A stretch of DNA of 64,000 bases from Rhodalgimonas zhirmunskyi (lineage in GTDB: Bacteria; Pseudomonadota; Alphaproteobacteria; Rhodobacterales; Rhodobacteraceae): assembly GCA_030848925.1 (NCBI GenBank), contig JANFFA010000001.1, positions 1,240,001-1,304,000 on the forward strand. Reading direction: 5' to 3'. Position 1 is the first letter of the stretch. Each line of letters begins with the position of its first letter. The translations under genes and the position numbers were made by a program. Shown one piece after another: positions 42,720-51,043 of the stretch. The notes below the pieces were generated by a model, which saw only the letters and a list, made by a program, of their open reading frames with translations, ran no database searches and was not told where the DNA came from.

Positions 42720-44504
42720 ATGCCCTCGATCCCACGCCCCGACCGGAAACCGGACAAAAAACCGGACAAAAAACCGGCCTCGCTCAGTCAGCACCTCGCC
42801 CAACTGCTGGCGCGGATCTATCCGGATGTCGACTCCACCATCCTCGCCTCCGAGGTGGTCGAGGCCTTCTGGCCCGAGGATCGCCACCACCGCCGCCGCC
42901 CGCGCAAACCCGGCAACGACCTGTGGTCGCAAAATGACGCGGTGCTCATCACCTATGGCAATTCGCTGGTCGACGGCACGCACAAGCCGCTGGATCTGCT
43001 CTATGATTTCCTGCTCGAACATATGAAGGGCGTGGTCAACGGCGTGCATATCCTGCCGTTCTTTCCCTTCACCTCGGACGATGGGTTTGCCGTCACCGAT
43101 TACCGCCGGGTGAATTCCGAACTGGGCGACTGGCCCGACATTCGCCGCATCGGACAGGCGTTTCACCTGATGTCGGATCTGGTGCTCAACCACGTCTCGT
43201 CGCAGGGGCCGTGGTTCAACGCCTACCGGCAGGGCCAGCCGCCCTATGACCGCTTCTTCTTCGAAGCCTCGCCCGACGATGACCTCTCGGCCACCGTGCG
43301 CCCGCGCACCACGCCGCTGTTACAACAGGTCGAAACGGTGAATGGCCCGCGCCATGTCTGGTGCACCTTCTCGCATGATCAGATCGACCTCGACTTCCGC
43401 AATCCCGAAGTCCTGCTCGAAATGATCCGCATCATCCGCCTGCACCTCGACCAGGGCGTGCGGATCGTGCGGCTGGATGCGGTGGCCTTCCTGTGGAAAG
43501 AGCCGGGCACGCCCTCCATTCACCTGCCCGAAACCCACGCCGTGGTGCAATTGCTGCGCGTTTTGGCCGATTACGCCACCGAAACGCTGGTGCTGCTGAC
43601 CGAAACCAACGTGCCCAAGGCCGAAAACCTCTCCTACTTCGGCAACCGGAACGAGGCGCATGTCGTCTACAATTTCCCGCTGCCGCCGCTGATCCTGCAC
43701 GCAATGATGGCGGGCGATGCGCGCTACCTGCTGAAATGGCAGCGCGGCATGCCGCCCGCGCCGCTGGGCTGCGCCTACCTGAACTTCACCGCCAGCCACG
43801 ACGGCATCGGCATGCGCCCCGCAGAAGGTGTGCTGCCTCAGGGCGAGATCACCCGCATGATCGACACCGCCCGCCAGATGGGCGCGTTGGTCTCGATGCG
43901 CACCCTGCCTGATGGCTCGGAAAGCCCCTATGAACTCAACACCTCGTTCTATGAGGCCTGCGGGCGCACCTTCGACGGGCGCGACGATCACCACATCGCG
44001 CGCTTTCTCTGCTCCCAGACCATCGTGATGAGCCTTGAAGGCATCCCCGCCTTCTACATCCACTCGATGCTCGCCACCCCGAACGATTACGAAGGCGTCG
44101 AGCGGCGCGGCATGAACCGCGCCATCAACCGGCACCGCTGGCACTACCCGGCGCTGCAACAGGCCCTGTCAGACCCCGAAAGCCAGCACGCCCAAGTGCT
44201 TGGTGCGCTGAAGGAACGGCTGGCGCTGCGCGCGCAACAGCCCGCGTTCCACCCCAACGCAACCCAGTTCACCCTCAATCTCGACAACCGGATTTTCGGC
44301 ATCTGGCGACAGGCGCTCGATCGCACGCAATCCATCTTCGCCCTGCACAACGTGTCGGGCGATACGATCACCATCCCCGCCAGCGATCTCAACCTGATCG
44401 AGGACGAGGATTGGCACTGCCTGATCAGCGGCGAAGACATCGCGCCGGGCGAAACCGATATAACCCTCGCCCCATATCAGTGCCGCTGGATCGCCAATAG
44501 CTGA
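42720..44504 (+). CDS. GH13 subfamily 18-like sugar phosphorylase
   Basis: The 594-residue protein is an alpha-amylase-fold phosphorylase related to sucrose and glucosylglycerate phosphorylases. The nucleophile Asp is in VRIVRLDAVAFLWKE, the acid/base Glu in LVLLTETNVPKAEN and the stabilising Asp in FTASHDGIGMRP. The N-terminus carries a repeat-like PDRKPDKKPDKKPA. ATG 42720 is preferred but lacks a clear ribosome site; GTG 42690 is an alternative. It may release glucose 1-phosphate from a compatible solute. No partner enzyme is adjacent. Confidence 0.88.
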   Translation: MPSIPRPDRKPDKKPDKKPASLSQHLAQLLARIYPDVDSTILASEVVEAFWPEDRHHRRRPRKPGNDLWSQNDAVLITYGNSLVDGTHKPLDLLYDFLLEHMKGVVNGVHILPFFPFTSDDGFAVTDYRRVNSELGDWPDIRRIGQAFHLMSDLVLNHVSSQGPWFNAYRQGQPPYDRFFFEASPDDDLSATVRPRTTPLLQQVETVNGPRHVWCTFSHDQIDLDFRNPEVLLEMIRIIRLHLDQGVRIVRLDAVAFLWKEPGTPSIHLPETHAVVQLLRVLADYATETLVLLTETNVPKAENLSYFGNRNEAHVVYNFPLPPLILHAMMAGDARYLLKWQRGMPPAPLGCAYLNFTASHDGIGMRPAEGVLPQGEITRMIDTARQMGALVSMRTLPDGSESPYELNTSFYEACGRTFDGRDDHHIARFLCSQTIVMSLEGIPAFYIHSMLATPNDYEGVERRGMNRAINRHRWHYPALQQALSDPESQHAQVLGALKERLALRAQQPAFHPNATQFTLNLDNRIFGIWRQALDRTQSIFALHNVSGDTITIPASDLNLIEDEDWHCLISGEDIAPGETDITLAPYQCRWIANS

Positions 44505-44533
44505 ACGTTCGGCTTTACGATGCAGGCGGACTC

Positions 44534-44653
44534 GGGGGCTCTGCCCCCAAGGTGCGAATTGCTGTGCAATCGCCACCTTCCCCCGGGATATTTAGCGTCA
44601 GATGAAGCAGAGGACGCGCCCCCCGTCTCTTTCTTGGCTCTAAATACCCCCCG
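44534..44653. repeat. Composite intergenic palindromic repeat, copy 1
   Basis: After the phosphorylase gene lie a GGGGGC/GCCCCC hairpin (44534-44548), a GCGA-TTGC...GCAATCGC hairpin, a core GGGATATTTAGCGTCAGATG at 44585-44604 and an inverted partner of that core (44632-44652, with CTAAATAC). The same architecture reappears at 50944-51006. The 44505-44706 gap has no gene. Confidence 0.7.
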
Positions 44654-44706
44654 CGGAGCGTCCCACCTCGGACGCCCGCGCAGGGGTTTGAAGGATAAGC
44701 GCGCCG

Positions 44707-47538
44707 TTACTCCGCCGCCTCGGCATAGTCTTCCATCGGCGGGCAGGTGCAGACGAGGTGACGGTCGCCATAGGCGTTGTCGACCCGGTTCACCGGCGGC
44801 CAGTACTTGTCGACCCGGAACGCCCCCGGCGGGAAGCAGGCCTCTTCGCGGGTATAGGGCCTGTCCCAGTCGCGCACGAGGTCTTCCATCGTATGCGGCG
44901 CGTTCTTCAGCGGGTTGTTTTCCGCGTCCATCCGCCCCTCTTCGATGGCGCGGATCTCTTCGCGGATGGCCAGCATCGCGTCGCAGAACCGGTCCAGTTC
45001 GGCCTTGGTTTCGCTTTCCGTCGGCTCGATCATCAGCGTGCCCGCCACCGGCCAACTCATCGTCGGCGCGTGAAAACCGCAATCCATCAGCCGCTTGGCG
45101 ATGTCGTCCACCGTCACGCCCGCGCTGTCGGCAAACGGGCGCGTGTCGATGATGCACTCATGCGCCACCCTGCCCCGCGGCCCCTTGTACAGCACGTCAT
45201 AGGCCCCTTCGAGGCGCTTTGCGATGTAGTTCCCGCCAAGGATCGCCACCCGCGTCGCCTGTGTCAGGCCCTCGCCGCCCATCATCTTGATGTAGGCCCA
45301 CGAGATCGGCAGGATCGATCCCGACCCAAACGGCGAGGCAGACACCGCGCCCGCTTTTTCGGGCAGGTGCGGCACCAGATGCGCCTTGACCCCGATCGGC
45401 CCCATGCCCGGGCCACCGCCGCCATGCGGAATGGCAAAGGTCTTGTGCAAGTTCAAATGGCTCACATCCCCGCCCAGATCGCCGGGCCGGCTCAGCCCCA
45501 CCATCGCGTTCAGGTTCGCGCCGTCGATATAGACCTGCCCGCAATGTTCGTGGGTGATCGCACAGACCTCGCGCACGGTTTCCTCGAACACCCCGTGGGT
45601 CGAGGGATAGGTGATCATGCACCCGGCCAGCCTGTCCTGATACTTCACCGCCTTGTCGAGGAAATCGTCAAGGTCGATATCGCCGTTCTCGCGGCTCTTC
45701 ACCGGCACCACGTCCCAGCCCACCATATGGGCGCTGGCCGGGTTGGTGCCATGCGCGCTCATCGGGATGAGGCAGACGTTGCGATGCCCCTCGCCCTTGC
45801 TGGCGTGATAATCCGCAATGGTCAGAAGCCCCGCGTATTCGCCCTGCGCCCCCGAATTGGGTTGCATCGAGAAATCGTCATACCCGGTGATCTGGCACAG
45901 TTTCTCGCTCAGGTCGTCGATCAGTTCCTTGTAGCCAAGCGCCTGATCTTCTGGGCAAAACGGGTGCAGCATCGAAAACTCGCGCCAAGAGATCGGCATC
46001 ATCTCGGCCGCCGCGTTCAGCTTCATCGTGCACGATCCCAGCGGGATCATCGCCCGGTCCAGCGCAAGATCGCGGTCGGCCAAGCGGCGCATATAGCGCA
46101 TCATCTCGGTCTCGGCCCGGTTCATGTGGAACACCTTGTGAGTAAGGTAGTCACTCTCGCGATGCATCGCCTCCGGAATCCGGTATTCGGGTGTAAAATC
46201 ATCGTCCTTGCGGATGATGCCGAAGGCGCGCCAGACGGCCTCGATATCCTCAGGCCGCACCGCCTCGTCGAGCGAAATCCCGACCCGGGTCTCGCCCACC
46301 GCGCGCAGGTTCACGCCCTCGTCCACCGCCGATTTCATCACCGCCGCCTGCAGCGGGCCTACATCCACCGTGATCGTGTCAAAGAACACCTTGGGATCGA
46401 CGCGGAACCCCGCCTCTTCCAGCCCCCGCGCCAAGCGCACGGTCTTGCGATGAATCCGCTGGGCAATCGCCTTCAGCCCCTCGGGCCCGTGGAACACCGC
46501 ATACATCCCCGCCATCACCGCCAAAAGCGCCTGCGCGGTACAGACGTTGCTGGTCGCCTTCTCGCGCCGGATATGCTGCTCGCGGGTCTGCAACGACAGA
46601 CGATAGGCCCGGTTGCCATGGCTGTCGACGCTCACGCCCACGATCCGCCCCGGCATGTTGCGTTTGAACGCATCGCGACACGCCATATAGGCCGCGTGCG
46701 GCCCGCCATAGCCCAAGGGCACGCCGAACCGCTGGGTATTGCCCACGGCAATATCGGCGCCCATCGCGCCCGGTTCTTTCAGGATGGTCAGTGCCATGAT
46801 ATCGGCGGCCAACACGGCAATCGCCTTGGCCTCGTGCAGCGCCTCGATCTGCGGTGTGAAATCGCGCACATGGCCATAGGTGCCCGGATACTGGAATAAA
46901 GCGCCGAACACTTCGCTCGCGTCCATCTTGTCGGGGTTGCCAACGATCACCTCGATGCCCAGCGGCTTGGCCCGCGTCTGGATCACGGCGATGTTCTGCG
47001 GATGGCAATCGCGATCGACGAAAAACGCCTTCGCCTTCGATTTCGACACGCGCTGCGCCATGGTCATCGCTTCGGCACAGGCCGTCGCCTCATCCAGAAG
47101 CGAGGCATTGGCGATTTCCAACCCGGTCAGGTCGCTCACCATGGTCTGGAAATTCAACAGCGCCTCAAGCCGGCCCTGGCTGATCTCGGGCTGATAAGGG
47201 GTATAGGCGGTGTACCACGCCGGATTCTCAAGGATGTTGCGCTGGATCGCGGGCGGCGTGACCGTCCCGTAATAGCCCTGCCCGATCAAGGACTTGAAGA
47301 CCTTGTTCTTCTGCGCAACCCGCCACATCTGGTGAAGCAACTCGCGCTCGGAAAGGGGCCGCCCGATGTCAAGCGGCGCCTTCTGGCGGATCGCCACCGG
47401 CATGGTCTCTTCGATCAGTTGGTCAAGGTCCGCAACGCCCAGAACCTTCAGCATCTCCGCCATCTCCGCAGGCGAAGGGCCGATATGCCGCCGGTTGGCG
47501 AAATCGTAAGGCAGGTAATCCGTCGGTGTGAAACCCAT
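44707..47538 (-). CDS. gcvP: Glycine cleavage system P protein (glycine decarboxylase)
   Basis: A single-chain P protein of 943 residues. The PLP-binding Lys is in [18 protein letters not shown] near residue 690, and other landmarks are [35 protein letters not shown] (N-terminal half) and [15 protein letters not shown]. It decarboxylates glycine and passes the methylamine to GcvH. ATG 47538 follows GGGGGATTTGAC. It is last in the gcvT-gcvH-gcvP order under the glycine riboswitch. Confidence 0.97.
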   Translation of the reverse strand: MGFTPTDYLPYDFANRRHIGPSPAEMAEMLKVLGVADLDQLIEETMPVAIRQKAPLDIGRPLSERELLHQMWRVAQKNKVFKSLIGQGYYGTVTPPAIQRNILENPAWYTAYTPYQPEISQGRLEALLNFQTMVSDLTGLEIANASLLDEATACAEAMTMAQRVSKSKAKAFFVDRDCHPQNIAVIQTRAKPLGIEVIVGNPDKMDASEVFGALFQYPGTYGHVRDFTPQIEALHEAKAIAVLAADIMALTILKEPGAMGADIAVGNTQRFGVPLGYGGPHAAYMACRDAFKRNMPGRIVGVSVDSHGNRAYRLSLQTREQHIRREKATSNVCTAQALLAVMAGMYAVFHGPEGLKAIAQRIHRKTVRLARGLEEAGFRVDPKVFFDTITVDVGPLQAAVMKSAVDEGVNLRAVGETRVGISLDEAVRPEDIEAVWRAFGIIRKDDDFTPEYRIPEAMHRESDYLTHKVFHMNRAETEMMRYMRRLADRDLALDRAMIPLGSCTMKLNAAAEMMPISWREFSMLHPFCPEDQALGYKELIDDLSEKLCQITGYDDFSMQPNSGAQGEYAGLLTIADYHASKGEGHRNVCLIPMSAHGTNPASAHMVGWDVVPVKSRENGDIDLDDFLDKAVKYQDRLAGCMITYPSTHGVFEETVREVCAITHEHCGQVYIDGANLNAMVGLSRPGDLGGDVSHLNLHKTFAIPHGGGGPGMGPIGVKAHLVPHLPEKAGAVSASPFGSGSILPISWAYIKMMGGEGLTQATRVAILGGNYIAKRLEGAYDVLYKGPRGRVAHECIIDTRPFADSAGVTVDDIAKRLMDCGFHAPTMSWPVAGTLMIEPTESETKAELDRFCDAMLAIREEIRAIEEGRMDAENNPLKNAPHTMEDLVRDWDRPYTREEACFPPGAFRVDKYWPPVNRVDNAYGDRHLVCTCPPMEDYAEAAE

Positions 47539-47571
47539 GTCAAATCCCCCGGAGAGACGCACCGCGCCCTC

Positions 47572-47595
47572 CCTTTCATTTTTCCCTAAATACTC
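47572..47595. repeat. Half copy of the GAGTATTT palindromic repeat
   Basis: CCTTTCATTTTTCCCTAAAT followed by ACTC, between gcvP and gcvH, is one base different from the right arm of the element at 57670-57727. No left arm is nearby. It sits in the 47539-47649 gap and is probably a decayed or solo arm. Confidence 0.6.
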
Positions 47596-47649
47596 TCGCC
47601 GAAGGCGTCCGGATTTTTACAGAAAATCCGCCGCCCCCACGCACAAGGC

Positions 47650-48009
47650 TCAGCCGATGAAGCTCTTGTAGGCCGCCTCGTCCATGTAGTCGTCCATCTG
47701 GCCCGGCTCGCTCGGCGTCATCTTGAAGAACCACGCTTCGCCTTCCGGATCCTCGTTCACCTTGCCGGGGTCTTCCACCAGCGCCGTGTTCACTTCGACA
47801 ATCTCGCCATCCAGCGGGGCAAGGATATCGCTCGCCGCCTTGACGCTTTCGATCACGCAGACCTCGTCATCCTTGGTGATCTCCTGCCCCTCTTCGGGCA
47901 GTTCAATGAACACCACGTCGCCCAGTTGCTCGCTGGCATGGGCGGTGATCCCCACCACGATCAACCCGTCTTCTTCACGCAGCCATTCATGCTCTTCGGT
48001 GTATTTCAT
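47650..48009 (-). CDS. gcvH: Glycine cleavage system H protein
   Basis: A 119-residue lipoyl carrier. The lipoylated Lys57 lies in CVIESVKAASDI. It starts MKYTEEHEWLREEDG, preceded by AGGAG; a second ATG three bases upstream (48012) would add one Met. The lipoyl domain carries the aminomethyl group between GcvP and GcvT and to the lipoamide dehydrogenase. The gene lies 22 bases after gcvT. Confidence 0.97.
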   Translation of the reverse strand: MKYTEEHEWLREEDGLIVVGITAHASEQLGDVVFIELPEEGQEITKDDEVCVIESVKAASDILAPLDGEIVEVNTALVEDPGKVNEDPEGEAWFFKMTPSEPGQMDDYMDEAAYKSFIG

Positions 48010-48031
48010 CATATGCTCCTGATCGCTTGTC

Positions 48032-49195
48032 TCACCGTTTGAAATTCGCAGGCACGAACGGCATCTCGGCCACCTGCACGGCCATGCGCTTGCCGCGCAC
48101 CTCGCCGTAAAGTCGCGTGCCCGGCGCGGACAGCTCCGCCGGCACATATCCCATCGCCATCGGCGCGCCCAAGGTCGGGCCGAACGCGCCCGATGTCACC
48201 GCGCCCACCGGCTCGCCCCCTGCATCGGCGGCGAACAACTGCGTCCCCGCCCGCATCGGCGCACGCCCCTCGGGGCGAAGGCCGACCCGCTTGCGCGCCG
48301 CGCCGTTTTCCAGCTCGTCAAGGATACGCGCCGCGCCGGGAAAATTCCCCTCGCGCGCGCCGTCTTTGCGCCGAACCTTCTGAATTGCCCAATTCAGCGC
48401 CGCTTCGACCGGGCTGGTGCTCGTGTCGATGTCATTTCCATAAAGGCACAGCCCCCCCTCAAGCCGCAGGCTGTCGCGCGCGCCAAGGCCGATCGGCTCC
48501 ACCGCGTCCTGCGCCAGAAGCGCCCGGGCCAGCGCCTCGGCCTGCCCCTCTTCGACCGAAATCTCGTACCCGTCCTCGCCGGTATAGCCCGAGCGGGAAA
48601 TCCACAACGCGCCGAATTCGCTGTCGAAAACGCCCACATCCATGAACCGCATCGCCGCCACGTCCGGCACCAGCGTGGCCAGAACCGCCTCGGCCTCGGG
48701 GCCTTGCAGCGCCAGCAGCGCGCGATCGGTGATCTCGTCCACCTCACAGCCGGGCAGACCCGCCTTCATCAGCGCGATGTCCTGCGCCTTGCAAGCGGCG
48801 TTCACCACGACGAACAGGTGATCGCCCCGGTTGGCCACCATCAGATCATCCAGCAGGCCGCCCTGCTCATCGGTGAAAAACGCATAGCGTTGCCGCCCTT
48901 CGGGCAAGCCCACGATCGCCTGCGGCACCAGCGCCTCGAACGCGCCTGCGCCGTTGTCACTTGCCCCAGTGTCACTGGCGCCGCGCACGATCACCTGCCC
49001 CATGTGGCTGACATCGAACAGCCCGGCGCGCGCCCGGCAATGCAAATGCTCTTTCATCACGCCAAGCGGATATTGCACGGGCATCTCATAGCCCGCGAAC
49101 GGCACCATCTTCGCGCCAAGCTCGTTGTGAAGGTCAAAAAGCGGCGTGCGATGCAATGCGCCTTCGCTCACCTTTCCTGTGGTCTCTTCGCCCAT
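48032..49195 (-). CDS. gcvT: Glycine cleavage system T protein (aminomethyltransferase)
   Basis: The 387-residue protein has the GcvT fold: LFDLHNELGAKMVPFAGYEM, then FDVSHMGQVIVRG, a DSLRLEGGLCLYGNDID segment near the folate site and SGAFGPTLGAPMAMGYV at the end. It transfers a one-carbon unit to tetrahydrofolate. The start ATG 49195 follows GGGAGACGAG. Upstream is the tandem glycine riboswitch. A longer frame reads into the riboswitch and was rejected. Confidence 0.96.
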   Translation of the reverse strand: MGEETTGKVSEGALHRTPLFDLHNELGAKMVPFAGYEMPVQYPLGVMKEHLHCRARAGLFDVSHMGQVIVRGASDTGASDNGAGAFEALVPQAIVGLPEGRQRYAFFTDEQGGLLDDLMVANRGDHLFVVVNAACKAQDIALMKAGLPGCEVDEITDRALLALQGPEAEAVLATLVPDVAAMRFMDVGVFDSEFGALWISRSGYTGEDGYEISVEEGQAEALARALLAQDAVEPIGLGARDSLRLEGGLCLYGNDIDTSTSPVEAALNWAIQKVRRKDGAREGNFPGAARILDELENGAARKRVGLRPEGRAPMRAGTQLFAADAGGEPVGAVTSGAFGPTLGAPMAMGYVPAELSAPGTRLYGEVRGKRMAVQVAEMPFVPANFKR

Positions 49196-49225
49196 CTCTC
49201 GTCTCCCGTGTCCGGGCCGGTGGCG

Positions 49226-49276
49226 TAAAAACCAAGCCGGCATCTGTCCCGCGCGATACAATCGCGCGCCGATGCC
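49226..49276 (-). terminator. Expression-platform hairpin between glycine riboswitch and gcvT
   Basis: On the minus strand GGCATC (49271-49276) with inner CGCGCGAT (49261-49268) pairs with ATCGCGCG (49250-49257) and GATGCC (49239-49244), and the stem is followed by TTTTT (49226-49230 complement). This could be the terminator that the riboswitch controls, or a structured leader hairpin. Confidence 0.6.
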
Positions 49277-49448
49277 CCCTCTGTCCGTCCCGGTCAAACC
49301 GGGGCCTGAGATCGCTATCCCTTCGGCGCCCCGACCGCCCGCACGAAGCGGGGCCGAGGTCTCTCCAGAGTCTGTTGCCGGGTCGGTCCTTGGGCCTGAG
49401 AGTTTCCGGGGCGGTTGCTCCTTCGGCACCACTTGCGTGGTTCTCCCG
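49277..49448 (-). ncRNA. Tandem glycine riboswitch
   Basis: Read on the minus strand, the first aptamer runs from CGGGAGAACCACGC through GCCGAAGGAGCAACCGCC and ACTCTCAGGCCCAAGGACCG. The second has CTCTGGAGAG, GGCGCCGAAGGGATAGCG, ATCTCAGGCCCCG and GGGACGGACAG. Both contain the conserved GCCGAAGG and TCTCAGG segments of glycine aptamers. It precedes gcvT by about 80 bases, consistent with glycine-induced expression. Confidence 0.95.
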
Positions 49449-49606
49449 ATTCCGGCGAGTGCGACGACCCTAGCCGCAGCTTCGCGTCGCCGCAAGCCTG
49501 CAGAATGTCGTTTTCAAGTGAATTGACGGTCGTTTACAGGCGCTTGCACGCGCATATTGCCCGGCGGATTTGCTTTGAAGCTGGCTTCAGCCCGGCGCGG
49601 GACGTG

Positions 49607-49666
49607 ATTCAGGCCGTAACTCAGGTTGTAACTCAGGCCGTACATCAGGCCGTGATTCAGACCGTA
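49607..49666. repeat. Five tandem 12-bp repeats overlapping the nsrR 3' end
   Basis: Units ATTCAGGCCGTA (49607), ACTCAGGTTGTA (49619), ACTCAGGCCGTA (49631), CATCAGGCCGTG (49643) and ATTCAGACCGTA (49655) run head to tail with small changes. In another minus-strand frame they encode a YGLN/S-rich repeat, but no gene is supported. The nsrR stop lies in the last unit, so the repeat touches the 3' end. Confidence 0.8.
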
Positions 49667-50124
49667 ACCTTGGGCCGAACTCCACAGCCCCCGCCCGAGC
49701 CCATGATCGCGTACAACGGATCGTTGTCGCAACACAGCGCATCCAGCGTCACCCCGTCGAGATGAGCGTAAAACGCCTCGGCCGCGTCCTGAATTGCCAT
49801 CCGCAACCGGCAGGCGTCGATCAGCGGGCAGGTGTTGTCGACATCGGCGAAACACTCGGTCAGCGGCACGTGGCTTTCAAGCGCGCGAAAGATGTCGCCG
49901 ATGACGACATCACCGGCGGGCTTCTTCAACTCGATCCCGCCATTGCGGCCACGCTGCGTGTGCAGGTAGCCCAGCTGGCCCAGCTGGTTGATCACCTGCG
50001 CAAGGTGGTTTTCGGAGGTGTTGCAGCACTGCGCGATCTCGGACTTGGTCACAAGACGCCCGCGATTGACTTCGCAGAACATCAGCACGCGAATAGCGAT
50101 GTTGGTTCTCTTGGTCACACGCAT
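49657..50124 (-). CDS. nsrR: Rrf2-family iron-sulfur regulator, NsrR-like
   Basis: A 155-residue winged-helix regulator with the Rrf2 N-terminus (MRVTKRTNIAIRVLMFCE) and HTH segment LVTKSEIAQCCNTSENHLAQ. Three cysteines (C91, C99, C105; ECFADVDNTCPLIDACRL) match the cluster ligands of NsrR. It senses nitric oxide through the Fe-S cluster and represses NO-detoxification genes. Start ATG 50124 follows CAGGAGG; an upstream frame adds 28 unlike residues. An FNR-like box lies 71 bases upstream. Confidence 0.88.
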   Translation of the reverse strand: MRVTKRTNIAIRVLMFCEVNRGRLVTKSEIAQCCNTSENHLAQVINQLGQLGYLHTQRGRNGGIELKKPAGDVVIGDIFRALESHVPLTECFADVDNTCPLIDACRLRMAIQDAAEAFYAHLDGVTLDALCCDNDPLYAIMGSGGGCGVRPKVTV

Positions 50125-50194
50125 GGCTTGGCCTCCTGAAGGCTTGGCGTCAAAAAAGGTGTGCGAGTTATGCCCTTTTTCGAGGGTAATGCAA

Positions 50195-50208
50195 TTGACA
50201 TAAATCAA
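50195..50208. promoter_or_regulatory. FNR/FnrL-type box between nsrR and the cyclotransferase gene
   Basis: TTGAC-ATAA-ATCAA matches the TTGAT-N4-ATCAA consensus of FNR-family regulators with one change. It is centred 78 bases from the nsrR start and 29 bases from the divergent gene start, so it could control either. Oxygen- or NO-linked control is inferred. Confidence 0.6.
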
Positions 50209-50229
50209 TAGACGTTCACAATCCGCGGA

Positions 50230-50895
50230 ATGTCTTTAAAATCCGATCCTTCTTCCCCGCCGGCTTCCAGCCTCTCCGATAGCCCGTCTGACAGCCATTC
50301 GGACGGCCAACCGGACAGCACGGCGCGCGCCTATTTCTTTGGCTACGGCTCCTTGGTGAACCTCTCGACCCATGGCTTTGCCGAGGCCCACCCGGCCCGC
50401 GCCCGCGGCTGGCGGCGCGCGTGGCGCCACACCCACCTGCGCCCGGTGGCTTTCCTGACGGCGGTGCCCGATCCCGGCTGCACCATCGAGGGCATGATCG
50501 CCCATGTGCCCGGCGATGACTGGGCTGCGCTGGACGAGCGCGAACATGCCTATGCGCGCATCAAGGTGCCCGACGATGTCGAGCATCCGCTCGGCGGCAA
50601 GCTCGACGTGGCGATCTATGCGATCCCCCACGATGCCCATGGCCGCCCCGACGCGGCGCACCCGGTGCTGCTGTCTTATCTCGATACGGTTGTGCAGGGC
50701 TACCTGCGCGCCTTTGGAACCGAGGGCGCGATCCGCTTCTTCGACACCACCTCAGGTTGGGACGCCCCGGTGATGGATGACCGCGCCGCGCCCGTCTATC
50801 CCCGCCACCAACCGCTCACACGCACCGAAACCGCCTTCGTCGACGATCAACTCGCACGGCTTGGCGTCACCCTGATCCCGCCGCATCCTGTCTGA
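50230..50895 (+). CDS. Gamma-glutamylcyclotransferase-like (AIG2) protein
   Basis: A 221-residue protein with the family motif YFFGYGSLVN. A Ser/Asp/Pro-rich N-terminal 30 residues (PSSPPASSLSDSPSDSHSDG) precede the domain and may be disordered. The catalytic Glu is likely in ALDEREHAYARIK. Members make 5-oxoproline or act on gamma-glutamyl amines; the substrate is not known. It is divergent from nsrR, with the FNR-like box between. Confidence 0.78.
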   Translation: MSLKSDPSSPPASSLSDSPSDSHSDGQPDSTARAYFFGYGSLVNLSTHGFAEAHPARARGWRRAWRHTHLRPVAFLTAVPDPGCTIEGMIAHVPGDDWAALDEREHAYARIKVPDDVEHPLGGKLDVAIYAIPHDAHGRPDAAHPVLLSYLDTVVQGYLRAFGTEGAIRFFDTTSGWDAPVMDDRAAPVYPRHQPLTRTETAFVDDQLARLGVTLIPPHPV

Positions 50896-50943
50896 GGTGG
50901 CTTGATCCGATTGCGTGCTGCGCACTCACTTTTGTGTTGGGCA

Positions 50944-51006
50944 GGGGGCGTTGCCCCCTCTGCGCTGCGCGCATTCACCCCCAGGATATTTGGAGCCAAG
51001 TGAAGC
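50944..51006. repeat. Composite intergenic palindromic repeat, copy 2
   Basis: GGGGGC (50944-50949) pairs with GCCCCC (50953-50958), followed by a GCGC-rich hairpin and the core GGATATTTGGAGCCAAGTGA at 50984-51003. This matches copy 1 at 44534-44653 in order and spacing. It fills part of the gap between convergent genes. Confidence 0.7.
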
Positions 51007-51043
51007 AATGGGGGCGGACCTGGCGATCCGCCCTTGTCCCGTG

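Noticed and set aside
44758-46899. A 713-codon plus-strand frame across gcvP
   Set aside because: It is antisense to GcvP, which has all family motifs; the frame has no recognisable domain or ribosome site.
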